Positions 1 through 10,745 of a stretch of DNA of 64,000 nt are shown in pieces; positions within the stretch are counted from its first letter, which is position 1, and every line of letters starts with the position of its first letter. The stretch spans positions 372,001 to 436,000 of the forward strand of contig JAIWNF010000013.1 of assembly GCA_025093555.1 (NCBI GenBank). The letters are read 5' to 3'. Under the pieces are notes generated by a model that saw nothing but the letters and a program-made list of their open reading frames with translations, did no database searches and was not told the origin of the DNA. The DNA comes from Circinella umbellata. Lineage: Eukaryota > Mucoromycota > Mucoromycetes > Mucorales > Lichtheimiaceae. The translations under genes were made by a program, and so were the position numbers.

Positions 1-261
1 AGGATATATTAATTTGGATGAAAATCATTAAAAAACTAGTATATTAGTTATAGTAACAAAAATAAAAAATAAAGAGAAACTTTTTTTTGGGTTGCTACAA
101 AGCAACATGCTTAAAATTGCCATGTTTTCAATCTGACGTCACGGTTCCGGAAGTCACAAGCGCTTGCTGTGGTTTGGGGAAGACCCAAACAACGCTGGGT
201 TTTGTGTAGCTCTAAAAGCGAAAAAAAAAAAGTTGAAGCTTTAACAAACTACTAATTAATA

Positions 262-1092
262 ATGGCTTTGCGCACCTCGACACGATTATTCAATGCGCGT
301 TTGACCGCTCAACGACCTGCCTTGATGGCTGCTTCGATTCGTTCGCAATCGACTTTAGATACTGGAGAAGTCATTGAAGATCCCCAAATTGGAGATTATC
401 CCAATTTGCCACGATGGAGTACACAATCTCGTGGTCCTTTCGGTTGGTGGGATCCTCAAGACAAGCGTAACTTTGGTGAAGCGGTAATATATAAAAAAAG
501 AAACGTTACATAGCAACAAGCAGCAAATGGACAATAAAAAATTGAATAACGCGAGATTAAATGAGCGATAAATGTGAAAGAATGTAAATTAAACGGATAT
601 TTGTATATATAAATATATATATGTATATATTTCATGTAGGTTCATGAAGAAGATGAATTAATGGGTGTTTGGGCACCTGATCTTCACACCTACAGCCCCT
701 ACAAGGCTTTGGCTCAATTGGGTTTTGTTGCCGCTGCTATTGGTGGTTTTTCTTATTTAGTTTATAAGACTTATCCCGAATCCCCAGCTGTAAGTTTTCA
801 AATATGGAAAGAAGAATCTTCTTATATATACAGGTCAAACATTGAACAAGTTGAAATATTTTTACTATTTATTATAGACTCGACGCACATATCCCTATGA
901 TGGTTTGAAGGCCGAGTTAGGATCGCGTGAATATGATGTTAGATCTCGTGGAGTAAGTATTATAAAGGGGTAGATAAAAAAAAAAAGAGGAGGTCTACAG
1001 GAAAGGAAAGTTAAAAAGAACATTCTTAATGATTATCTCACACAAAACTAAATTGTACATTTAATCAAAAATAGGCTCGCGCAGAAGAGTAA
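262..1092 (+). CDS. NDUFB8: Complex I accessory subunit NDUFB8 (ASHI), mitochondrial
   Basis: This gene encodes an accessory subunit of the membrane arm of mitochondrial NADH:ubiquinone oxidoreductase. The exons are 262-483, 640-789, 878-952 and 1075-1092, joined by GTA..AG introns, giving 154 residues. The N-terminus is basic and free of acidic residues up to about residue 30, as expected for a mitochondrial presequence. It is followed by the family block with GDYPNLP, then WWDPQDKRNFGEAVHEEDE and MGVWAPD, and by one membrane segment at about residues 95-118. The last exon holds only five codons and a stop. The start is the first in-frame ATG after an A-rich leader. Length and motif order fit the NDUFB8 family; the call rests on remembered family motifs rather than a search. 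Confidence 0.9.
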
Positions 1093-1099
1093 AAAGCAT

Positions 1100-1785
1100 T
1101 CGAGAAAGAATATATTGCGGAACACTTTTTTTTTTAAATAAAACTTGTTGTAAAAAGATGAATTATATATATAAATATATCACTAAACTCTCATGTGACA
1201 ATAGTTTTTGCCGTTTTTCCACATTCGGTATTACTGTCAAAAAAGAATAACAATACCATTATAACTTATGTCGGTGGATTTTTCTTTTCTATATTTTATT
1301 TGGCAAGATATATATAAAAGAGGGAGTGGATAAAGAGATATGTCATCTTAACAAAAAAAAATAAATATTCCTATGTCTTACAATGAATTGAAACTAGGTG
1401 TATAAAGGAGTGTTATTATATGAGTTATAAAAGGGGAATAAAGAAAAAATCCCGCAAGAAATACGTTATCTGTTTTTCTTGGAGGGATGCAAGCATAAGC
1501 AATTTTATTGGCTACCCCAAACAGAATGAAAGGATGAAGAAATGTTAATAATAATAATAATAAATAATACATCGGACCTTTGTGTTGTGAAGCAAGATCA
1601 CAATTTTCCAACGAAGAAACTTCTATTAAGCGCGCAGATTATATATCAATTGACAAGTCTCTTTCTCAAAGAACAAAGTGGTTTCTTTTTTTTTCTTCCT
1701 TCTTTTCACAAGTCTTATTTATTTTTTTTACTCTTTCTTTTTTTTTTTTCTTTCGTTCCTTTTTTAATCGAAAAATAGCACGGCA
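1100..1785. other. Intergenic region, no gene seen
   Basis: The region between NDUFB8 and the glyoxalase II gene is AT-rich with T-tracts near 1680-1760. The short open frames in it have homopolymer-driven composition and no recognisable motif. It presumably contains the 3' UTR of the first gene and the promoter of the second. Confidence 0.6.
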
Positions 1786-1791
1786 TAAATA

Positions 1792-3350
1792 ATGAAAATC
1801 ATTCCTATTGGTGTATTAGAAGATAACTATTCTTATATTTTGATTGATGATAAAACAAAAGAAGCCGCAGTTATTGATCCGTAAGTATTATTTTTATTAT
1901 TTTCAACTCTTCTTTATATGTTTATTATGCAAATGGTATAGAAGAAGTGGGATGTTATTAAATGTGTTTACATACGCTGTTATGGAGAAAATAAATAAAT
2001 GATTTACTGATGAGGATAATGATGAACTGATGAAATTATAAATGTTTATAGGGTAGAGCCTATCAAGATTTTAAACGTAATCAGCCAAACTGGAGCGAAA
2101 CTTTCAAGGTATGATTATTTGTTTGTGTCAATTATCGAACATTCCTATAAACAAACTCCTTTTTTTTTTTTGTCAATAGCGTTTTAACAACACATCATCA
2201 CCACGATCATTGTGGAGGAAATATTGAAATAGTTGGTAGGTAATTTTTTTTTTCTTGTTTTCTTTTTTTGTTTCGGCAAAACGGGGGGGGGTGAGAGCGT
2301 AAAAAAAAGAAAAGAAATAAGAGAGCGAAAAAAAAACAGTTTTTTTTTGGGGGGTACAAAAAAAAGAGGGGATATACACGAAAAAGTGGAGGGCGGGTTT
2401 TTTTTTGGTTTTATTATAGGATCCGGGTGACACGAAATGGGCAAAAGCTATTTGTTTATGTTTCTTTTTCATTAAAGAAAATACAACTCAAATCAATTTT
2501 CCTGTTCATTATTAATCAAAACAACCATTATTAGCCAAGAAACCTGGTTTAGCAGTCTATGGTGCAGATGCTCGTATTCCTGAAATTAATTATGTTTGCA
2601 AAGATCATGAAGAATTCAAGCTTGGTTCATTAGAGATTACTCCTTTACATACACCGTGCCACACAAAGGGCCACGTGTGTTATTATGTCGTTGATCCTGC
2701 AACAAACGAAAAAGCTGTATTTACTGGAGAGTAAGTATTAACTGACATGTTGATAATGATTTATGGGAATTAAGGAGGAGGAAAGGAAAACTAGAACGAT
2801 CTGTTATGGTGATCAGGATCAACATAATTATATGACATATGGAGAAGAGTAATTAAGGTGATAAAATTTAAATGAAAAAGAAACGACCAAAAGAATCTCA
2901 CAAATGTATGCGTAAAAAAGCACTCTATTTATTGCCGGAATAGGAAAGTTCTTCGAAGGTGATGCACGTGATATGTACCGGATTCTGTTCCATGTAATCA
3001 CAAAGTTACCTGATGATACCTGGGTTTATTGTGGCCATGAGTACACAAGAGACAATTTAAAGGTTGGTATAATCAAAGAGAATTTAAAGATTCAATTATA
3101 TCGATAGCTAATAATAATAATTGTTATAATTTAGTTTGCATTGACAGTAGAGCCTCAGAACGAGGCTTTAATGGCTAAATGGGCTTGGTGTCAAGACAAA
3201 TCAATTACAGTTCCATCAACGATTGCACAAGAAAAAATGTATAATCCGTTTTTGCGAGTCAATGAACAATCGCTCCAATTATTTACTGGAAAAAATGATC
3301 CTGTGGAAACGCTGGCTACGTTACGGGAACTGAAGGACACATTTCGATAG
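1792..3350 (+). CDS. GLO2: Hydroxyacylglutathione hydrolase (glyoxalase II)
   Basis: The enzyme hydrolyses S-D-lactoylglutathione to D-lactate and glutathione, the second step of methylglyoxal detoxification. Six exons (1792-1880, 2052-2108, 2180-2235, 2535-2730, 2921-3062, 3135-3350) give 251 residues. Residues 53-62 carry the metallo-beta-lactamase metal motif [10 protein letters not shown], so the H-x-H-x-D-H ligands are intact. Further ligand regions follow: [19 protein letters not shown] and the GHEYT block. The C-terminal region of about 70 residues after GHEYT is the glyoxalase II helical domain. The N-terminus [13 protein letters not shown] begins directly with the fold and has no presequence, so a cytosolic form is likely. 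The fifth intron uses the weak donor GTTGGT. The 251-residue length is close to the family norm. Confidence 0.93.
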
Positions 3351-3649
3351 ACAATAAAAAAAAACCACTCAACTACAATTATCATTTCGACTCTATTATA
3401 CAAACTGCATGTTGCATATTCCAAAATACTATTGTGCATTTCTTATTCTTTATATTTTTCCCTTTTTCACAGCACCTTTTAATGATTCAATCGCTAAAGT
3501 ATATTAACCATCTTTTATTACCCCGTTCTCCATATTCTTTTTGTGTATTTTTCTTTTTCTTTTATTATTTTTCTTTTTTTGTGTAAGTGTCATATAATTT
3601 TATAAATACATATATATATTAAGATACAGTATAACATGGACAATAATAA

Positions 3650-5277
3650 CTAGTCTCTTAAATAAGCTCGCTCGTATTTATCATCAACAATGTCATTGTC
3701 GTCTCTGTCAATCTTATAATTCTCTTTGTAGTTCGAGCTTCCATCATCTATGTGGTCTGCATCATCATTGTCTTCCAGTAGGGTATGGTGCTCCTCTTGA
3801 AACCATTGTGGTTTGTTTCGGCGACGAGACATGGTGATGGTTTCAGTTGTATCGGCATGAACAACGCTTAAACGGTGCGGTCTACTCCGGAACAAATCGT
3901 AATCCATTTTTTCCGATGATGATGTTATCTTATCATTGTCGATTGAAAGTCTCGGCGGTGGTGGTGATGGTGGTCGATATCCGAATTCATCCTCGTTATC
4001 CTCGTCATGTAGTTGCTGCTGTTCTTCCGACGACATTGCCGATTTTCGTCTTAAATCAAGCGGATGAATAAAATTATCTTCAGATGTCGAAGCTGCCGAG
4101 CTAAGCAAGTGGCTACTATGCTGATAGTTTTGATGATCACGTTGTCGTGCTATTTCACTATGCAATCGATCACGGCGGCGGTATAGCAGCGTGTCATCTT
4201 CCTCTGCTTGCCTTATTTGACTAAAATAATCATATTCTTGCTGTTGTAGTTGTTGATTATGAGAATGTTGATATGTTAGACTGTTATTGCTATCACTTTT
4301 TCCATGCTGGCTTTCCCAATAATTAGGGGGCGGTGATGGCATTGCCAATTTTTCAGAGGATGGTGCTGATGGTGGATGACCGTTGTTTCGACTCTCATTA
4401 GCATTATCACCATCGCCACGCACAACCGTAACCATCGGTTTGTTGTCTTCCATATCTGGCCAGCCAGTAGCTTGAATTTCGTTCCGATGTGCGTGCTTTA
4501 CTTTGACATGGTAACGATTGATGAGGATCGTGCAGAAAACAAGTACAAGACTGAATACGGCCCATGTTAATGTGCGCTGAAGAGCAAATCTTGACCAGTG
4601 TTGTAAGCAATGATCCGTCAACGCTTTTACTTCATCGTCATTTGAATATCCAAGTGACAACCAAAAGAAATGGTCGCTCTCATTACTGAGGCAAAAATCG
4701 ACATGCCTTTGACGATATAATGTAAAGAGGAGAATGATATGTAGAATACCAAAACATATTTGAATACCGTCGAGTATGATAAGAAGATAAAAGTATATAT
4801 TTATTCCTTTACGCCATCGCTATATAAGTGGATATGTGAAATCATACTTTAAATATTTATCTTATAATGAACCTGTCATGTTTTTTATATGTGCATAAAG
4901 TATACCTTCCATGTTGCCATGACACCAAATACACTCCACATGGCAATCACTCCACCCAGTGCCAGGTAGATGAAAAAATCAGCATATCGTTCAGCATACT
5001 TTGGATCTATTCAACTGCTTAGTATGCCATTTTGTATATTATTTCATTCGTCTTTTTTTTTTGCTACTTGCCTGGATTAAATGAAAGGTCGAATATTACG
5101 AGAACAGTACCAAATATCTACAAATAAAGAAAGATGATTAGTTGTTGGCTGGATAATATCTTTATCTAATATAGCTTATATTATAGGGAATTGTCGTACA
5201 ATAAGGACTAATTCTGCCCAAAGAGCATAAGCTCTTGTAGGTATTTTTGAAAATAATCTTCGCACAGTACAAAACAT
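3650..5277 (-). CDS. Four-transmembrane membrane protein with long hydrophilic tail, function unknown
   Basis: I do not recognise the family. My model has exons 5277-5200, 5117-5072, 5006-4906 and 4819-3650 on the minus strand, 464 residues with the ATG at 5277. The three downstream junctions are well supported because the frame and hydrophobic pattern run straight through them; the 5' end is the weakest part and an upstream exon is possible. Hydrophobic segments lie at about residues 18-38, 55-78, 88-115 and 150-170, a tetraspan topology with both ends predicted in the cytosol. The remaining roughly 290 residues are polar, with proline-, glutamine/histidine- and acid-rich stretches and no visible domain. 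The intron 5071-5007 has the donor GCAAGT instead of GT. The gene follows TONSL on the same strand with about 250 bp between stop and start. Confidence 0.7.
5007..5071 (-). other. GC-AG intron in the tetraspan gene
   Basis: Read on the minus strand, the upstream exon ends in CCAG and the next bases are GCAAGTAG; the intron ends in AATAG. Using GC as the donor joins GAT across the junction and keeps the frame (FNP|DPKYAERYADFF). No GT donor nearby keeps the frame. Confidence 0.75.
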
Positions 5278-5523
5278 GAACAACAAATGGGAATCTTTTA
5301 CACCAACAACCCTTCAAAGTATCTGAAAAAAAAATTAACTGAGCATGGGTTATCTCATTTAAAAAATAATAATAAAAATAATGCCCTGCTTTTTCATTTT
5401 CCTTATTGTTCATGAAGTCTAACCATCAAGTGCGTTATCCCTTGCAAAAATAGAAAAAAAAAAAAACTTTCCATTACTGTGTTGTTTTAAATTATGTACA
5501 TATAAAAGAACTTATTTACATTA

Positions 5524-8500
5524 TTAGAATTCTACATTACTGATTAACAACTTTTGAAGTAATAGTTGCCATTTCTCAAAAGAACTATCATTAATAAGAG
5601 CGTTATTACTTAAATTGAGAGAACTAAGCCTGTGACCTACATATAGAATATATAAACTCTTTAGTATCTCGCCATCAATCATAATATGTTTCATCATATA
5701 AAGAGTATACGATATTGGCTGTTTGTTATTACCGGAATATTGTTGATATTCGTGGGACAAAATATCTTTAAGGGTATAATTGTTAATATCGCATGATTGA
5801 AGATCCAATGAGTCGAGTCGTGGACATTTTCTTAAAAGCTCTGGTAGATAAGCCAATACCTCAGAGCCTAAAGAATTATAGCTGAATGATCCCCAACGAA
5901 GATTCGGGTATGCAAGTCGTGCGATAGTTTTATACGTAATACGATTGCTACTGAGGTCCACATAATGTAAATCTTTGATATGTTTGAAAAGTTCAATAAT
6001 GTCGTGATCGTCTATAAGTAAACAAATTATATATATATGTAATCACGTTAGTCAATACAATAACAACAAATACCAATATCATTACCCATAAATAGATAAA
6101 ACATGTTACATAAAACATTGCCGGAGAGATCTACTTTGGTCACCGGTTTAATACGACTTAAAAGATCGCATATAATAGGAATGTCACAGGATACAAGACC
6201 TAAATAAAGAAGTAAAAAAATATGCATGAGCCAAGTTTTCTCTTCGTCTTATCGTCCAAACAAATATTTGGTTCCTACATGTATCCGCCAAAAGAAGTGC
6301 ATCCCCCTGGTCATTATTTTGAAGGGCTTGCTCCACATTACGACGTATTGGAACTTTATTACGAGCACACGAATTTTGATACGTTTCCAATGGCGTTTTC
6401 TCGCAAAAACCTGTTGATTTTTTATTAATGAAAAATTGTGTACTCATATATACAAATATATTTTTTTTCTTCCTCTTTAAAATGTCTTTTTTTTTTACCA
6501 TCATAACAAGCATAAACAAGTTCAAAATTTCCTTGGATTGCAACGACAACCAATACTTGAGGTGATAAACTTCCTGAAGCTTCTGTTTTTAATTCATATA
6601 CTTTTGGCTTATTTGATAGAAATAGATAATAATATAAATAATGAAGCTGTGAATTTGATTTCCTCCCTCCCCTTTTTTTTTCCTTCCCAAAGCATTAAAA
6701 AGAAGAAGAAATGTTTACCTCATAACCATACTCTTCCCACGCTCTTTGGGAAACTTGTTCCATTAACCAACTTATACATTTTGTATCGTTAAAAACTTGT
6801 ATACTCAACATTTTTTCTTCTTTGTTGATGTTAAGTGCAACGCGTACAGTCTATAATTTAAGTAAGTGTAAAAAAAAGCCCAACCCAGCAAAGATAAAAC
6901 TTTACACTTTATGATACCACGTGTACTAAACTTACCAGAATTGGTTCCATCTTCTTTTGTGTACTACCATCTTCTTCAATTCCCGCTCCAGATATGTCTA
7001 TTGATGCAATTGCATTATTTAATTCTTCTTCATTATGATCCCAATTCATTTCTTCATCCTAAGTAAAATAGAATATATATATACTTGTAAGCTTCTAAAA
7101 ATAAAACGATATATAAATGTATTATAATGTATAAGATATTTTTACCTCATTGTCATATGGTTCAAGAGCTTTCAAGCAGTCACTGTATAGTTTATCCCAT
7201 TTGTCGTATAGATCTTCTTGTTCAAAGTAATAATAAAGATTTGCCATTCGCTCATAAACCTTTTCTAGATTTTCTAATCTTTGCTGTTTATTCTCAATAT
7301 ATAATCTGATCCCAACTAGAATCTCTTCATTCAGCGATTGTAGCTCTTCAATGTCCTAATATAAATATAAAAAAAAAGTTAGGTAAACTGGTAATTATTA
7401 TTTTCATTTTTCCTCTTAATACAATATGTATTCCAAACTCACCGATTGTCTAATCTTCCAAAGAATATCTGCTTTAAGCTGTTTTAAGCTAATAAGTAGA
7501 CCTGCTAACTGCTTGACAAATGTAGAATCTTTTTCGATTTCTTCAATTCCTTTTTTGGCTGAATCCAAGGCAGTATGTAACATTCGTTGTTCAAATTCGG
7601 TTTGGCCTGTAATCAAATTGATATATACTGCTCAGTATTTTTAGCTATTCTAAAAAAAGAGATGTGTACCTACTGAGTTCGTAAAATAGCATAGCTCGCC
7701 TATGTACTAATCCAAGTGTAGCAGTACTAGGAAGTTTTGAGGTAGCAACCCTAAATGATTCAATGCGAGCCACAATATTTTCCAAGGCATCCTTAAATAA
7801 AATAAAATTCATGAAATTTCTTTTAACATATACATTTAATGGACACTATTAAATGAAGAAGATAAAACCTCAATAACTTACTAGCTCTGATGTAAGATCT
7901 TCTTCTGCATCTACAAGGTCTACCATTTTAAAATACATTCTGTCATTAGTGCATGTTAGAATTATGATGTTATTACGTTATATACCTGATATCTCAGCTA
8001 AAGTACTTCGACTTTCATCATATTGACCCATTTCTAAGCGTGTTCGAGCTGATATAAATAAACAAAATATTAATTTTATATCAACTAACTACATAGATGT
8101 ATATGTTACATATCAAATAAAGAAAAATAACATTTACTTAGTTCAAATAGGCAAAGAATTTCTTTATCTTTCCATCTATATTGACGGATGAGTTTAAGTT
8201 CTGTGGTTTGGGCTTTTAAAAGCCCTCGCAAGTCTCCATGGTTTCTATACGCATTGCCTATTTCCCATAACGTTGTTTGTTTCTCTTCACGTCTACGAAG
8301 CGAATCAGCTGCTACTAATGCCTTCTTTAAACGACCTATTGCCCTCTCTAACCCTCCAATCTCTTTTGCTTCAATAATTCCCATATTTAAGTCCGATGAC
8401 CGCTTCAAATCCTGCAAATGCTCGGTATCCGCTATAATAGATATCAGTTCATTATCCACTCTTTCTTTTTCTAAATAACATTGGTATCTCTAATATTGAT

Positions 8501-9230
8501 AAAAATTACTATTTGATATTTTCATACCAGGTAACTCATCCAAAACTCTACGTTCCAAATCATAAAATCGGCGAGCATCCTCAAAATCATTATATTTGGC
8601 GTAGTCTTCATCGTGACTATATTTTTTTTTTAGTATTGAATATGGAATAATTATAAAACGGAAAGGAAGAAAATTAATTTTTTACCCTCGACAAAAGTAA
8701 AGCCCAGCAATTTCATGATAGGCTTCATGTAATATCATTGGATCCTTCTCATTATTTAATAAAACAACATATCTTTTACTTATATCAATTGCTTCATCGA
8801 ATCGATTTAATCTAATCAATTTTTATTTATTAATAAATATAACAACTATACTTATTATTTCACCAGTACTTATTTGAACAAACAAACAATGAAACAAGAG
8901 AACCAACCTTGCAAGCACGTCGATCCAATATTTTAAACATTCTTGTGATAGTTTTATGTTGCTGTCTTTATCTTTTACCAGTATATCATAGGCAAATTCA
9001 CAGTATTTTACAGCTTTTATTTTATTTCTATCAGGATCAATATCCGGATCTTCATTAATATGCTCAAGATCTTGAAGAATCAAATCTACTAAGTTGACCG
9101 CTTTTTCCGCAGTTTCGCGTGTTTGATCCTTTTCACGTCTTAATTCCTCAATTTCTTTTGTTAATCGAGTAATATCATCTTTAAAGGGTGACACATTAAT
9201 TATTTCAATTTTATATACTGCTTTCCCCAT
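5524..9230 (-). CDS. TONSL: Tonsoku-like (TONSL/TSK) protein: TPR, acidic, UBL and LRR regions
   Basis: TONSL orthologues act at damaged or stalled replication forks and, in animals and plants, recognise newly deposited histones. Fifteen exons on the minus strand (9230-8908, 8811-8686, 8616-8528, 8470-8138, 8048-7986, 7919-7882, 7791-7674, 7606-7443, 7355-7146, 7058-6936, 6850-6719, 6607-6499, 6410-6279, 6199-6086, 6011-5524) keep phase throughout and give 853 residues. Residues about 90-485 are helical TPR-like repeats (e.g. LWEIGNAYRNHGDL). Residues 489-529 are acidic (DEEMNWDHNEEEL). Residues 530-609 match the TONSL ubiquitin-like region (SWLMEQVSQRAWEEYGYE). Residues 615-853 begin with PLETYQNSC, the counterpart of human PLTDRYRRAC, and contain leucine-rich repeats (VDLSGN, VDLSSNRIT, LDLQSCDI, LNLSNNAL). 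No ankyrin repeats lie between TPR and UBL, unlike the human protein of about 1380 residues. A split into separate TPR and LRR genes is less likely because the UBL exons join them in frame. Confidence 0.75.
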
Positions 9231-9442
9231 GTTTGCCTAAATGAGTTGCTGCATTCACAAGGTAACAATAGCCGGAGAAAAGAGAAAGAGACAGGTTGTT
9301 GACAACAATAAAACTGGTATCCTTTTTTTTTTTTTTTTGCTGCGATTGAAAATCAGTATGTTTCTTATTTAGTGCCTTTTCTCATTTCTTGGTTTTCTGT
9401 GTCTCTCCACAAAGATATATTATATATAAAAATTAACACATC
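9231..9442. promoter_or_regulatory. Divergent promoter between TONSL and dynactin p24
   Basis: Only 212 bp separate the two start codons, which point away from each other. The interval contains a T16 tract (about 9322-9339) and a pyrimidine-rich stretch, and must hold both promoters. No specific factor site is claimed. Confidence 0.6.
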
Positions 9443-10278
9443 ATGGACGAACATGGTTTTGAAGCACGTCTACGACATTTAGAATATATATTGGCAGGTC
9501 AAACCAATATTCCACGAAACACAAAAACATCGACAACAAAACGAATTGACGAGTTAAAAAAAGAACTATACACATTATATAAAACCAACAAACCGATTAA
9601 GGAATTTATGGAAAGATGTAATATTAAAGAATATAGAAAACAACTCGGCAAACATGAATTAAAAATATTAATGATGTAATACTTTTTAAAAAATAAAAAT
9701 AGATGACACTCATGTTAAATTACTCGATCCTGCGGATTCAACATTGGCTATGGAACGCGAATTGTTAACAACCGACACAAAACTCGAGCTTTTATTAGCA
9801 GCAAGTGATGATCTCGAAAAGTTTGCTGCCCAAGTTCGACAAGTAAAGTCTTTAGAACATGTTGTGAGTGGTTCGGAATACGATGGTAAATATATAATAA
9901 ATATATTTATTCTAAAGGCAAAAGAAGAACTGTTTTATCTTAAACTAGTATATTGAAAATGTATATACATATATATAGCGTTAGACACGTTAGGGCCTCA
10001 ACTTTCACCATTAGAGGCAAAGCATGCCGAACAAGCAAAACAATTGGATGACATTACAAAAAGGATATCACAATCCATGGATAGCTATAATGGAATTGTA
10101 AGTTTGTAAACAAGAAAAAAGAATTGAAAAGTTATCTCTACATTTAAAAAGTATCAATATTCATTTGCGTTATGTTGATTAGGTCAATACACTATCTGAA
10201 ATCTTTATTTCTTGGGATGATATTCTTTCTACCATGGAAACACACGTCACTGCTTTAGAACGTCAACGGGCAAAATAG
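9443..10278 (+). CDS. DCTN3: Dynactin subunit 3 (p24/p22)-like
   Basis: The p24 subunit sits in the shoulder of dynactin, which couples dynein to cargo and activates minus-end transport along microtubules. Exons 9443-9617, 9703-9885, 9979-10097 and 10183-10278 give 190 residues, close to the 186 of the human protein. The protein is almost wholly helical and coiled-coil, starting with ARLRHLEYIL (human has ARVEELERWV at this place), then LYTLYKTNKPIKEFMERY, LLDPADS and a C-terminal SEIFISWDDILSTME block matching the human SKQFVQWDELLCQLE. An apparent 78-codon ORF through the first intron is a read-through; the GTAATA donor at 9618 restores the family alignment. It diverges from TONSL. Confidence 0.85.
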
Positions 10279-10745
10279 TTGTTTTCCTGTTATAATATAT
10301 CTTAAATATACCAAATATGCTTTGTTCTCTTATTGGATAATGCATAGTATTTATTCAGGTACAAGAAAATCTACTTCTGGAATGTGTGAATCGTTAAAAA
10401 GACATTATTCCCATGGCTATGAATTTTTTTTCGTATTTTGAGGTATCTATGTATCCGTGGTAATAATTGATGTACTTCTACTTTTCAAGAGTTTATTGTT
10501 AGTAAATAAAGATAATGATATAATACAATATGTCATTGAGTTTACCATTATCGAATGAAGCTTGTTTATGAAATCAGTATTGATAGAAAGAATGTAAATA
10601 AAGGTTTCCAATCAGGGATATATTAATTATAACACCTTTATTATGCGAAAATTTTAACGTAACTTAGAAAGATAAATTTTCTTTATAAAACTTATCGCCC
10701 CTTTTTTTTAATTTTTTTTTTTTGTTTTTCTTCTATATTATCGTA

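Noticed and set aside
6184..6549. A separate LRR gene starting at the ATG near 6447
   Set aside because: The acceptor at 6411 in phase 1 joins this segment to UBL exons upstream, and the combined protein has the TONSL domain order; the ATG lies inside the intron.
9618..9682. Read-through end of the dynactin p24 first exon at the TAA 9677-9679
   Set aside because: The donor GTAATA at 9618 gives the family alignment and keeps phase through all following exons.
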